Shown: one piece after another, positions 50,192 through 58,778 of the stretch | How the letters are laid out: every line of letters starts with the position of its first letter | Position numbering within the stretch: position 1 is the stretch's first letter | Source of the DNA: Pseudomonadota bacterium | GTDB taxonomy: Bacteria; Pseudomonadota; Alphaproteobacteria; Rhizobiales; Rhizobiaceae | DNA length: 64,000 nt | Reading direction: 5' to 3' | Assembly: GCA_023404095.1 (NCBI GenBank) | Contig: JAEYDD010000072.1 | Span: 1 to 64,000 of the forward strand | Notes under the pieces: generated by a model | The model's input: the letters and a program-made list of their open reading frames with translations, nothing else | Told to the model about the DNA's origin: nothing | The model's database searches: none | Translations under genes and position numbers: made by a program

Positions 50192-53053
50192 CTACTCTGC
50201 CGCTTCCGCGTAGCTTTCCAGCGGCGGGCAGGAGCAGACGAGGTTGCGGTCACCATAGACATTGTCGACGCGGTTGACCGGCGACCAGTACTTGTCCACG
50301 CGGAAGGCGCCGGGCGGATAGCAGGCCTGTTCTCGCGAATAGGGGCGGTCCCATTCGCCGACGAGGTCTTCCACCGTGTGGGGCGCGTTCTTCAGCGGGT
50401 TGTTGGTCTTGTCCATCCGGCCTTCCTCGATGGCGCGGGCCTCCTCGCGGATCGCCAGCATCGCATCGCAGAAGCGGTCGAGTTCGGCCTTGGTCTCCGA
50501 TTCGGTCGGCTCGATCATCAGCGTGCCCGCCACGGGCCAGCTCATGGTCGGTGCGTGGAAGCCGCAGTCGATGAGACGCTTGGCCACGTCGTCGACCGTC
50601 ACGCCAGCGCTGTCGACCAGCGGGCGCGTATCGACAATGCACTCGTGTGCGACACGACCCTTTGCTGATTTGTACAGAACGTCGTAGGCGCCCTTCAGGC
50701 GGGCGGCGATGTAGTTGGCGTTCAGGATCGCCACCTTCGTCGCCTGCGTCAGGCCCTCGCCGCCCATCATCAAGCAGTAGCTCCATGAGATCGGCAGGAT
50801 CGAGGCCGAGCCGAAGGGAGCCGCGGAGACCGCGCCGGATTCAGCCGTGCGCGGATCCTTCGGCAGGAAGGGCGCCAGGTGCGCCTTCACGCCGATCGGC
50901 CCCATGCCGGGACCGCCACCGCCATGCGGAATGCAGAAGGTCTTGTGCAGGTTCAGGTGGCTGACGTCGGAGCCGATATCGCCGGGGCGGGCGAGCCCGA
51001 CCATGGCGTTCATGTTGGCGCCGTCGAGATAGACCTGGCCGCCGTGCTTGTGGACGATCTCGCAGACCTCGCGCACGTTCTCCTCGAAGACGCCGTGCGT
51101 GGACGGATAAGTAATCATGCAGCAGGAGAGGTTTTCGGCGTACTGCTTTGCTTTCGCACGGAAATCATCCATGTCGATGTCGCCGTCATCGCTGACTTTG
51201 ACGACAACCACCTTCATGCCGGCCATCTGTGCGGAGGCCGGGTTGGTGCCGTGCGCGGAGGTCGGGATCAGGCAGACGTCGCGATGCGGGTTGCCGTTGG
51301 CGATGTGGTAGTCGCGGATTGTCAGCAGGCCGGCATATTCGCCCTGCGCGCCGGAGTTCGGTTGCATCGAGATCGCGTCGTAGCCGGTGACGGCGCAGAG
51401 CTTGGCCGAGAGGTCGTCGATCAGTTCCCGGTAGCCTTCCGCCTGGTCGGCGGGGACGAAGGGGTGGATCTCGGAGAATTCCGGCCAGGTGATCGGCAGC
51501 ATCTCGGCGGTCGCGTTCAGCTTCATCGTGCAGGAGCCGAGCGGAATCATCGAGCGGTCGAGCGCGAGGTCGCGGTCGGCGAGCCGGCGGATGTAGCGCG
51601 TCATCTCGCTTTCGGCGCGGTTCATGTGGAAGATCGGGTGCGTCAGGTACGCGCTTGTGCGCAGCAAGGCTTCCGGGAGGCGGTAATCGGCTTCGAAGTC
51701 CGATACCTTGAAGTCGCCGCCGAAGGCGCGCCAGACGGCTTCCAGTGTCACCGGGCGCGAGCGCTCGTCGAGGCTGATGCCGATCCGGTCGTCGCCGATC
51801 TTGCGCAGGTTCACTTCCTCGGCGACCGCGGTCTTGAGGATGATGCCCTGCAGCTTGCCGACATGGACGGTGATCGTGTCGAAGAACACGTCGGGCTCGA
51901 CGGTGTAACCGAGTTTCTCCAGGCCCTTTGCCAGCAAGACCGCCTTGCGGTGTACCTGCTGGGCGATCGCCTTGATCCCCTGCGGACCGTGGAAGACCGC
52001 ATACATGGAGGCCATGACCGCGAGCAGCACCTGGGCGGTGCAGATGTTCGACGTCGCCTTTTCGCGGCGGATGTGCTGTTCGCGGGTCTGCAGCGACAGG
52101 CGGTAGGCGCGGTTGCCGCGGGCATCCACCGAGACGCCGACGAGGCGGCCGGGCATGTTGCGCTTGTAGGCGTCCTTGACGGCCATGTAGGCCGCGTGCG
52201 GGCCGCCGTAGCCGACCGGTACGCCGAAGCGCTGGGTCGTACCGATGGCGATGTCGGCGTCCATGTCGCCGGGCGACTTGAGCAGCGCCAGTGCGAGCGG
52301 GTCGGCCGCAACGACGGCGATCGCGCCGGCGGCATGCAGGTCGGTGATGACGCCGGTGAAATCATGCACGTGACCAAACGTGCCGGGATATTGGAAGATC
52401 GCGCCGAACACCTCGGCCGGAACCAGGTCCTCGAAGGGATTGCCGACCACGATCGTCCAGCCGAGCGGCTCGGAACGGGTCTTCAGGAGCGCGATCGTCT
52501 GCGGATGGCAGTTTTCGTCGACGAAGAAGGCGGTCGCCTTCGACTTCGAGACGCGCTCTGCCATCGCCATGGCCTCGGCGGCTGCGGTGGCCTCATCCAG
52601 AAGCGAGGCGTTGGCGATGTCGAGACCGGTGAGGTCGCAGACCATGGTCTGGTAGTTCAGCAGCGCCTCGAGCCGGCCCTGGCTGATCTCGGGCTGGTAG
52701 GGCGTGTAGGCGGTATACCAGGCCGGGTTTTCCAGGATGTTGCGCTGGATCACCGGCGGGGTGATGGTGCCGTAGTAGCCCTGGCCGATCAGCGATACGA
52801 GCTTCTTGTTCCTGTTGGCGGTTTCGCGCAGCTTGTCCAGTGCCTCGCGCTCCGACATCGGCGCGCCCCATTGAAGCGGCGTCGTCTGGCGGATCGACTT
52901 CGGCACCGTGTCGTCGATCAGCGCATCCAGGCTGTCGTAGCCGATCACCTGCAGCATCGCCTCCATTTCCGCCGGCGAGGGACCGATGTGGCGGCGATTG
53001 GCGAAATCGTAGGGCTGGTAATCGGTGAAGGTGAAGTCCTTGGGCAGGTTCAT
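50192..53053 (-). CDS. gcvP: Glycine dehydrogenase (decarboxylating), P-protein
   Basis: A 953-residue full-length PLP enzyme that decarboxylates glycine and loads the aminomethyl group on lipoylated GcvH. N-terminal 'FANRRHIGPSPAEMEAML' and C-terminal 'SAHGTNPASAQMAGMKVVVV' and 'HLNLHKTFCIPHGGGGPGMG' (with the PLP lysine) are family blocks. It overlaps the stop of gcvH by one base, consistent with a gcvT-H-P operon in this order. The glycine riboswitch upstream of gcvT probably controls all three genes. Confidence 0.97.
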   Translation of the reverse strand: MNLPKDFTFTDYQPYDFANRRHIGPSPAEMEAMLQVIGYDSLDALIDDTVPKSIRQTTPLQWGAPMSEREALDKLRETANRNKKLVSLIGQGYYGTITPPVIQRNILENPAWYTAYTPYQPEISQGRLEALLNYQTMVCDLTGLDIANASLLDEATAAAEAMAMAERVSKSKATAFFVDENCHPQTIALLKTRSEPLGWTIVVGNPFEDLVPAEVFGAIFQYPGTFGHVHDFTGVITDLHAAGAIAVVAADPLALALLKSPGDMDADIAIGTTQRFGVPVGYGGPHAAYMAVKDAYKRNMPGRLVGVSVDARGNRAYRLSLQTREQHIRREKATSNICTAQVLLAVMASMYAVFHGPQGIKAIAQQVHRKAVLLAKGLEKLGYTVEPDVFFDTITVHVGKLQGIILKTAVAEEVNLRKIGDDRIGISLDERSRPVTLEAVWRAFGGDFKVSDFEADYRLPEALLRTSAYLTHPIFHMNRAESEMTRYIRRLADRDLALDRSMIPLGSCTMKLNATAEMLPITWPEFSEIHPFVPADQAEGYRELIDDLSAKLCAVTGYDAISMQPNSGAQGEYAGLLTIRDYHIANGNPHRDVCLIPTSAHGTNPASAQMAGMKVVVVKVSDDGDIDMDDFRAKAKQYAENLSCCMITYPSTHGVFEENVREVCEIVHKHGGQVYLDGANMNAMVGLARPGDIGSDVSHLNLHKTFCIPHGGGGPGMGPIGVKAHLAPFLPKDPRTAESGAVSAAPFGSASILPISWSYCLMMGGEGLTQATKVAILNANYIAARLKGAYDVLYKSAKGRVAHECIVDTRPLVDSAGVTVDDVAKRLIDCGFHAPTMSWPVAGTLMIEPTESETKAELDRFCDAMLAIREEARAIEEGRMDKTNNPLKNAPHTVEDLVGEWDRPYSREQACYPPGAFRVDKYWSPVNRVDNVYGDRNLVCSCPPLESYAEAAE

Positions 53054-53415
53054 CAGCCGACGAGCTCCTTGTAGGCGGCCTCGTCCAGCAGGCCCTCGGC
53101 GTCGGCCGTGTTCTTCAGCTTGAGCTTGAAGAACCAGCCCGCGCCCTGCGGGTCGCTGTTGACCAGCGACGGGTCGTCGACGATCGCCTGGTTGACCTCG
53201 ACCACTTCGCCGTCGAGCGGGCTGTAGACGTCGGATGCGGCCTTGACGCTCTCGACGGTTGCGGCGTCACCGCCCTTGTCGAAGCTTGAGCCGACTTCCG
53301 GCAGTTCGACGAAGACGAGATCGCCAAGCTGCTCGGCAGCATGGGTGGTGATGCCGACGGTGGCAACGTCGCCGTCGATCTTGAGCCACTCGTGTTCTGC
53401 GGTGAATTTCAACAT
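53053..53415 (-). CDS. gcvH: Glycine cleavage system H protein
   Basis: A 120-residue carrier whose lipoyl-lysine is K58 in 'VESVKAASDVYSPL'. 'EHEWLKIDGDVATVGIT' is the typical N-terminus. Shuttles the aminomethyl group between P, T and L proteins. GAGAGGAACCGAC precedes the ATG. It is separated from gcvT by a 181-base gap filled mostly by a RIME-like repeat. Confidence 0.97.
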   Translation of the reverse strand: MLKFTAEHEWLKIDGDVATVGITTHAAEQLGDLVFVELPEVGSSFDKGGDAATVESVKAASDVYSPLDGEVVEVNQAIVDDPSLVNSDPQGAGWFFKLKLKNTADAEGLLDEAAYKELVG

Positions 53416-53460
53416 GTCGGTTCCTCTCTGGGAAAGTCTGTATTTGAAACTGTGCGGTTG

Positions 53461-53570
53461 CCCCTCATCTCCCTGCCGGAGCCTTCTCCCCGCAGGCGGG
53501 GAGAAGGTGGCTGGGCGCCCCTTTTCCGTTCCCTCTCCCCGCCTGCGGGGAGAGGGTCAGGGCGAGGGAC
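53461..53570. repeat. RIME1-like palindromic intergenic element between gcvT and gcvH
   Basis: Two 26-base palindromes sit about 23 bases apart: one at 53482-53507 (arms CCTTCTCCCCGC) and one at 53531-53556 (arms CCCTCTCCCCGC). The flanks read CCCCTCATCTCCCTGCCGG and GGTCAGGGCGAGGG. This two-hairpin layout and the CTCCCCGC arms match rhizobial RIME1 intergenic mosaic elements. It lies inside the gcv operon and could fold in the mRNA. Confidence 0.75.
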
Positions 53571-53596
53571 AATCGGCATGCAAAGGCAATCATCGG

Positions 53597-54736
53597 TCAG
53601 CGCTTGAAGGTGTTGGGGACGAAGGGCAGGGCGGCGACGGTGACGGGCAGGTACTTTCCGCGCACCTCGGCGAAGAGCGGCGTTCCCGGCGCTGAGAGCG
53701 CGACCGGCACGTAGCCCATAGCAATGGGGCCCTCGATGCTGGGGCCGAAGCCGCCGGAGGTGACGTGGCCGACCTCGGCCTTGCCTTCCGCATCCGAATA
53801 GAGCCTGGCCGGCGGGCGGACGGGGGCCTTGCCGTCAACCTTCAGGCCGACGCGGCGGCGGGCGGCGCCCGAGGCGAACTGGCCGAGGATGACGTCCGCG
53901 CCGGGGAAACCGCCGGCGCGGTCGCCGCCGGTGCGGCGCACCTTCTGGATCGCCCATTCGAGGGCCGCCTCCACCGGTGTCGTTGTCGTGTCGATGTCGT
54001 TGCCGTAGAGGCAGAGGCCTGCCTCCAGACGCAGCGAATCGCGGGCACCGAGACCGATCGGCAGGACGTCGGGATGGTCGAGGAGGTGGCGACAGACCTT
54101 TTCGGCCTTTCCGGCGGGGATGGAGATCTCGAATCCGTCCTCGCCGGTGTAGCCGGAGCGGGAGACGATGCAGTCGGCATCGTGCAGGTCGCAGGCGCGC
54201 ACGTCCATGAAGCGCATGCCGGCAACGTCGGCCCAGAGTTCCGAAAGCACCGCTTCTGCGCGCGGCCCCTGCAGGGCGATCAGCGCACGGTCGCCAAGCA
54301 TCGTCACCTCGCAGGTGTCGCCGATGCGGTCCTGCATGTGCGCGAGGTCCGCCTCCTTGCATGCGGCGTTGACGACGACGAAGAAGTGGTCGCCGCGGTT
54401 GGCGATCATCAGGTCGTCGAGGATGCCGCCGTCTCCGGCGGTAAATAGCGCATAGCGCTGGCGGCCTTCGGGCAGCCCTGCGACATCGATCGGCACAAGG
54501 CTTTCCAGCGCACGCGCCGCATCGGCATTGTCCCCCGAGCGGGCGCGCACGATTACCTGACCCATGTGCGACACGTCAAAGAGGCCTGCCGCAGCCCGGG
54601 CATGCAGGTGCTCCTTCAGCACGCCTGCGGGAAACTGCACCGGCATCTCGTAACCTGCAAACGGCACCATGCGCGCGCCGAGCGAGACGTTGAGGTCGTG
54701 CAGCGGGGTTTTCTTGAGGTCAGACGCGACGTTCAA
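53597..54736 (-). CDS. gcvT: Aminomethyltransferase (glycine cleavage T protein)
   Basis: A 379-residue enzyme moving the one-carbon unit from GcvH to tetrahydrofolate. Family blocks: 'LKKTPLHDLNVSLGARMVPFAGYEMPVQF', 'GLFDVSHMGQV', 'SRSGYTGEDGFEI' and 'LGARDSLRLEAGLCLYGNDID'. The best start is TTG at 54736, with GGAGG six bases upstream. An ATG at 54802 lies at the edge of the riboswitch and would add 22 residues of non-family sequence (RKRQRWAGARAP type), a likely trap for automatic callers. Confidence 0.95.
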   Translation of the reverse strand: MNVASDLKKTPLHDLNVSLGARMVPFAGYEMPVQFPAGVLKEHLHARAAAGLFDVSHMGQVIVRARSGDNADAARALESLVPIDVAGLPEGRQRYALFTAGDGGILDDLMIANRGDHFFVVVNAACKEADLAHMQDRIGDTCEVTMLGDRALIALQGPRAEAVLSELWADVAGMRFMDVRACDLHDADCIVSRSGYTGEDGFEISIPAGKAEKVCRHLLDHPDVLPIGLGARDSLRLEAGLCLYGNDIDTTTTPVEAALEWAIQKVRRTGGDRAGGFPGADVILGQFASGAARRRVGLKVDGKAPVRPPARLYSDAEGKAEVGHVTSGGFGPSIEGPIAMGYVPVALSAPGTPLFAEVRGKYLPVTVAALPFVPNTFKR

Positions 54737-54752
54737 AGCCGCCCTCCAGTCT

Positions 54753-54794
54753 TCTGGCGCTCGCGCGCCGGCCCATCTCTGGCGCTTTCGCGCC
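54753..54794 (-). promoter_or_regulatory. Duplicate hairpins between glycine riboswitch and gcvT start
   Basis: Two 17-base near-identical units (54794-54778 and 54769-54753 on the reverse strand) each fold into a GGCGC/GCGCC hairpin with an AGA tail and differ only at two loop positions. They lie between aptamer 2 and the GGAGG ribosome site, where the expression platform should be. No T run follows, so control of translation is more likely than termination. Confidence 0.5.
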
Positions 54795-54804
54795 GTTCTC
54801 ATGA

Positions 54805-54972
54805 GCCCCCTCTGTCCTTGTCGCCTGAGATTGTTATCCCTTCGGCGGGCGCGTGAGCACCTCTCTCCAGAGTCCTGTCGGCACCTTGCTGGTCCTTTTG
54901 CCTGAGAGTTTCCGGGGCGGTTGCTCCTTCGGCACCGGTTCGCAACCGGTTTCTCCCAGCGAGGTCTTCGTC
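54805..54972 (-). promoter_or_regulatory. Tandem glycine riboswitch (gcvT element)
   Basis: Two glycine aptamers in series upstream of gcvT. Aptamer 1 (about 54960-54889 on the reverse strand) has GGGAGA, GCCGAAGGAGCAA, CTCTCAGGCAAAAGGACCAG. Aptamer 2 (about 54876-54806) has GGAGAGA, CGCCGAAGGGATAACAA and CTCAGGCGACAAGGACAGAG. These are the conserved cores of the family. Glycine binding is expected to switch on the gcvT-H-P operon. The outer pairing extends about 10 bases beyond each core. Confidence 0.93.
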
Positions 54973-55144
54973 ACATAACGGCGCGGCCGGCGATTTGGCA
55001 AGAGTGTAGCGTCGTCCATGGACAATTATTTGTCGCCCTCGATAATCCGGCCGTCGACCGGATCCCACATGCGAGAACGCCCCGGACAATGCCGGGGCGC
55101 GGGAGGCGGAGATTTCGACGGGGGATAATTGCGGCAGCTTCGCC

Positions 55145-55429
55145 TCAGCGCTCCTCGCCTGCGTCTTTCTCTTCGGCATGTTCGGCGTAAAGCCGTGCCA
55201 CCAGTTCCGGGTTGGTCTCGCGACGGCGCTGCATGGTGAGGAGCGCCAGATCCAGTGACGTCGACCTGATCGCCAGGCGCTCCGCTTTCAGCCGGTCGTT
55301 GTCTGCCTTTACTTTCTCTGCTGCGTTTTCGACCTGCTGCTCAAGGGCGGTCGCGGCTCGAGACGTGGTCTTGTAGGCTTGCGCCGCATAGGCTGCGGTG
55401 CCGGGGGAAACGGAGATGATCTGGGTCAT
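55145..55429 (-). CDS. Small hypothetical helical protein
   Basis: A 94-residue protein of unknown family. Residues from about 25 to 60 are charged and helical ('ALEQQVENAAEKVKADNDRLKAERLAIRST'), with an acidic terminal tail (AEHAEEKDAGEER). It may form a coiled coil. The ATG at 55429 is my choice; a TTG four codons upstream is possible. Neither has an ideal ribosome site. It is divergent from the RAM-domain gene at 55663. Confidence 0.55.
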   Translation of the reverse strand: MTQIISVSPGTAAYAAQAYKTTSRAATALEQQVENAAEKVKADNDRLKAERLAIRSTSLDLALLTMQRRRETNPELVARLYAEHAEEKDAGEER

Positions 55430-55662
55430 GGCGTACGGCAATACCTTTTGTGCAATCCTTCTTCATTAGCCCGAACGGATTTCACGGTGGCTAAGACCAG
55501 TGGTCGGATTTTAGGCAAGTTTTAACGGTTGGCTGCAAGGGCCAGTGGCAAAAGCACAGCGCCCTCTTGCGTCATCCGAGCGATCTCCGTCATAAAGCCG
55601 CCGAAGGCTCCGCGTCGGGGCCGGGTTGAAAAGGTGCCGCCGACAGGCGGCGGAGTGGTCCG

Positions 55663-55899
55663 ATGAAGCCGATCTTCGTGCAACTGCAATGCGCCCCCGG
55701 AAAGACCTACGAGGTCGCCGATGCCCTTTACGCCACCGAACTGATCTCGGAACTCTATTCGACCAGCGGCGACTATGACCTCCTGCTCAAAATCTATGTC
55801 GAGAGCGAAGAGGACATCGGCAAGTTCATCAACGATCACATCGCAACGATCCCGGGCATCGTGCGCTCGCTCACGACGCTGACCTTCCGGGCGTTCTGA
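55663..55899 (+). CDS. Stand-alone Lrp/AsnC ligand-binding (RAM) domain protein
   Basis: A 78-residue protein that is only the effector-binding RAM domain of the Lrp/AsnC family ('CAPGKTYEVADALYATELISELYSTSGDYDLLLKIYV' region), with no helix-turn-helix. Such proteins form rings that bind amino acids; the role is unclear. The ribosome site GGAG lies seven bases upstream of the ATG and directly after a GCCGCC/GGCGGC hairpin (55636-55651), which may affect translation. Confidence 0.85.
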   Translation: MKPIFVQLQCAPGKTYEVADALYATELISELYSTSGDYDLLLKIYVESEEDIGKFINDHIATIPGIVRSLTTLTFRAF

Positions 55900-56014
55900 C
55901 CGCACTCGCCCACTGGGCACGCCGGATGGTGCATTGCGTCCGTCGACCTGGAAAACCGTTTTCGCTTTTCCCGGTTATGCGCTAAAGCACGGCGCTTACC
56001 GAGAGAAGGCAAAG

Positions 56015-57007
56015 ATGGCAGGTATCGAACACAGGCAGGTGGACCAAGACGAGGCGGGCATGCGGCTCGACCGGTGGTTCAAGGTCCACTATCCCGGACT
56101 GGGCTTCGGCCAGTTGCAGAAGCTTTTGCGATCCGGGCAGGTGCGCGTCGATGGCGGCCGCGCCAAGACGGATACCCGCGTACAGCCGGGCCAGACGGTG
56201 CGCATTCCGCCGGTAGGCGTGGACGCAAAGAGCACCAAGACCGGGCCGATCGGCGGACGGGACCTGAAGCATTCGCCAGACGGCGAGCTTCTGTCACGCA
56301 TGCTCCTGCATGAAGACGACAAGGTGTTCGTTCTGAACAAGCCCGCCGGGATTGCCGTACAGGGCGGCTCGGGTGTCACGCGCCATATCGACAAGATGCT
56401 CGAGGCCTGGACGAGCCAGAAGGGCGAGAAGCCGCGGCTTGTCCACCGGCTCGACCGTGATACCTCCGGCGTGCTCGTCATCGCGCGGACGCGTGGTGCG
56501 GCGCAGAAGCTGACGGCGGCGTTTCGCGAGCGCGATACCAAGAAGACGTACTGGGCCATCGTCAAAGGCGTGCCGCGCAAGCGCGAGGACAAGATCTCCA
56601 CCTGGCTGGTGAAAGAACAGACGCCCGACGGCGACCGCATGCGTATCGCCAAGCATGGTGAAGACGGAGCCGACCACGCGGTTTCCTACTACCGCATCGT
56701 CGAGCAGGCCGGGCAGAACTTCGCCTGGCTGGAGATGGAACCCTATACGGGCCGCACTCACCAGCTTCGCGTCCATGCCGCACATATCGGCCATCCGATC
56801 ATCGGCGACCCGAAATATTTCGATGACGACCCCAACTGGACCTTTCCGGGGGGCATCCAGAATCGGCTGCACCTGCATGCCCGCCACATCGACATTCCGC
56901 ACCCCTCGGGCGGGCGGCTGCGCGTGACCGCGCCGCTGCCGCAGCACATGGTGCAGACCTGGAACGTCTTCGGTTTCGACCTGAACGCGGCGGCAGAGGA
57001 AGACTGA
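56015..57007 (+). CDS. rluC: RluC/RluD family pseudouridine synthase
   Basis: A 330-residue RNA-modifying enzyme. The N-terminal S4 domain (about 13-70) binds rRNA; the catalytic aspartate is D147 in 'HRLDRDTSG'. 'YTGRTHQLRVHAAHIGHPIIGD' is the conserved second motif. The RluC versus RluD target (23S rRNA) cannot be settled here. GAGAGAAGG precedes the ATG at 56015. It is followed by a one-base overlap (TGATG) with the HAD gene, so the two are coupled. Confidence 0.9.
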   Translation: MAGIEHRQVDQDEAGMRLDRWFKVHYPGLGFGQLQKLLRSGQVRVDGGRAKTDTRVQPGQTVRIPPVGVDAKSTKTGPIGGRDLKHSPDGELLSRMLLHEDDKVFVLNKPAGIAVQGGSGVTRHIDKMLEAWTSQKGEKPRLVHRLDRDTSGVLVIARTRGAAQKLTAAFRERDTKKTYWAIVKGVPRKREDKISTWLVKEQTPDGDRMRIAKHGEDGADHAVSYYRIVEQAGQNFAWLEMEPYTGRTHQLRVHAAHIGHPIIGDPKYFDDDPNWTFPGGIQNRLHLHARHIDIPHPSGGRLRVTAPLPQHMVQTWNVFGFDLNAAAEED

Positions 57008-57672
57008 TGCGGCTTGTCCTCTTCGATTGCGACGGCACGCTGGTCGACAGCGCGAAGCTGATCCACGAGGTGATGGCGCGAACGTTTGCCGATTTCGGCT
57101 ACGAGCGGGTGGAACTGGCCGCGACCAAGAGTATCATCGGGCTCACGCTCGATATCGCGATTGCCCGCCTGCACGGCAAGAGCCATGTCGACGAGGAGGC
57201 CGCGGCTATGACGGCGCATTACAAGAAGATCTTCATGGGCGTGCGGGCCGAGGCCGGCTTCCAGGAGCCGCTCTTTCCCGGCATCGAGCCGCTGATCCGC
57301 CGGCTGGAACGCCAGGACGACATGCTGCTGGGCGCTGTGACCGGCAAGTCGCGGCGCGGGCTCGATTCGATCCGGCTGACGCACGGCTTCGAGAAGACCT
57401 TCTTCGTTTCGCGTACGGCGGACGACTGCCCCTCGAAGCCGCACCCGGCGATGGTTGCCGAGTGTTGCACTGAAGCGGGTATCGATGCTGCGCGCACGGT
57501 TGTTATCGGCGATGCGATCTACGATATGCAGATGGCAAAGGCCGCCGGTGCGCAGGCCGTCGGCGTCGCCTGGGGCTATGCCAGCGTGCCCCAGCTCGTC
57601 GAGGCGGGTGCTGACCATATTCTAAGGGAGCCGGCCGAACTACTCGAATGGCTGGAACTTGCTGATGCGTGA
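57007..57672 (+). CDS. HAD family hydrolase (phosphoglycolate-phosphatase-like)
   Basis: A 221-residue phosphatase. Motif I 'FDCDGTLVDS' holds nucleophile D7 and D9; motif II 'GAVTGKSRRGL', motif III 'CPSKPHPAM' (lysine) and motif IV 'VVIGDAIYDMQMAKAAG' complete the HAD fold. Similar to Gph and pyrophosphatase PpaX; substrate unknown. The start overlaps the rluC stop and its stop overlaps the ATP12 start by eight bases, forming a three-gene run. Confidence 0.87.
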   Translation: MRLVLFDCDGTLVDSAKLIHEVMARTFADFGYERVELAATKSIIGLTLDIAIARLHGKSHVDEEAAAMTAHYKKIFMGVRAEAGFQEPLFPGIEPLIRRLERQDDMLLGAVTGKSRRGLDSIRLTHGFEKTFFVSRTADDCPSKPHPAMVAECCTEAGIDAARTVVIGDAIYDMQMAKAAGAQAVGVAWGYASVPQLVEAGADHILREPAELLEWLELADA

Positions 57673-58453
57673 CATTCTCTCAGACCTCTCCGAAGCAATG
57701 AGCGATCCCGATCCGGTGCGACGGGCGCAGATCCAGATGAGGCGACCGCTGCCGAAACGGTTCTACAAGGACGTGGCAGTGGCTCTGACGGAAGACGGCC
57801 ATGCCGTACAGCTCGACGGGCGCGTCGTGCGCACGCCGGCCAAGCGGGCCCTCGCGGTCGAGACTGCGGCACTGGCGGAATATCTGCGGAACGAATGGGA
57901 CGCGCAGGCCGAAGAGGTCGATCCTGCGAAGATGCCGGTCACGCGCCTCGTCAACACCGCGCTCGACGGCGTCGCCGACAACCGCGAGGCCGTGATCGAG
58001 GAAATCGTCCGATTTGCCGGAACGGACATGATCTGCTACCGCGCCGACAGTCCGGAACGGCTGGTGGAAATCCAGCGCCTAAGCTGGGATCCGGTGCTGG
58101 CTTGGGCCGCTGATACCTTTGGCGCACGCTTCATTCTTGCCGAGGGCGTGATCCATCAGGAGCAGCCGGCTACTGCAATCGCCGCCTTCGCGGCGGCACT
58201 TGCGCCGTTCACCTCGCCGCTGGAAATCGCCTGCATCCACACGGTGACGACGCTGACCGGATCGGCCATCCTTGCGCTGGCCTTTGCCTATGGTCGGCTC
58301 GATGCCGAGACGGTGTGGAAGCTTGCCCATGTCGACGAAGACTGGCAGATTGAGCATTGGGGCACGGACGAGGAAGCGTTTCGCCGGCGCGAGCTGCGTT
58401 GGCAAGAAATGCAGGTCGCAGCAACCGTCTTCGAGGCTCTGAAGGCGCGCTGA
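57665..58453 (+). CDS. ATP12 family F1-ATPase assembly chaperone
   Basis: A 262-residue protein of the ATP12 family. 'RRPLPKRFYKDVAVAL', 'VQLDGRVVRTPAKRALAVET', 'AEEVDPAKMPVTRLVNTALDGV' and 'ICYRADSPERLVE' match. In mitochondria ATP12 binds the F1 alpha subunit during assembly; alphaproteobacteria keep the gene. I use the ATG at 57665, overlapping the HAD gene. It pairs functionally with the DUF1476 F1 inhibitor in this window, though the two genes are far apart. Confidence 0.9.
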   Translation: MRDILSDLSEAMSDPDPVRRAQIQMRRPLPKRFYKDVAVALTEDGHAVQLDGRVVRTPAKRALAVETAALAEYLRNEWDAQAEEVDPAKMPVTRLVNTALDGVADNREAVIEEIVRFAGTDMICYRADSPERLVEIQRLSWDPVLAWAADTFGARFILAEGVIHQEQPATAIAAFAAALAPFTSPLEIACIHTVTTLTGSAILALAFAYGRLDAETVWKLAHVDEDWQIEHWGTDEEAFRRRELRWQEMQVAATVFEALKAR

Positions 58454-58778
58454 GTGGCGCCGGATGCGACGGGAGCACTATCCTCGCCGAATTTCACTGG
58501 CTCGCATTCCGTCGCACTTCGATAGTCCCGATACGATTTACCCATTTTTAGGGTTTTCCGCCGAATGGTGGCGGCTGGCGCGATTGCACCGGCGTTGCCA
58601 TCCATGCAAAGCCATGGGGCGGACGATTCGTCGCGTGCTGCGCCTGACCAGATCATTTCCGGTGAAGAAAACGGGTTCCCCCGGCAACGTTCAAACGCCT
58701 TGTATTGATGCATTTTCGATTCAAAAAGGCCGCTTCAAGCCTTTCCAGGAAATGCTCCAGCATTCGGATGCAATTTTT
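58454..58778. other. 325-base intergenic region before the exported-protein gene
   Basis: No gene, tRNA, terminator or repeat is visible. It contains several AT-rich patches (around 58540-58560 and 58765-58778), which may hold the promoter of the next gene. An in-frame extension of the next gene upstream to 58464 looks like non-coding sequence: it has no family features and precedes the true signal peptide. Confidence 0.4.

Noticed and set aside
50879..53074. 731-codon forward open frame opposite gcvP
   Set aside because: Antisense to a fully convincing gcvP; composition is typical of GC-rich shadow frames.
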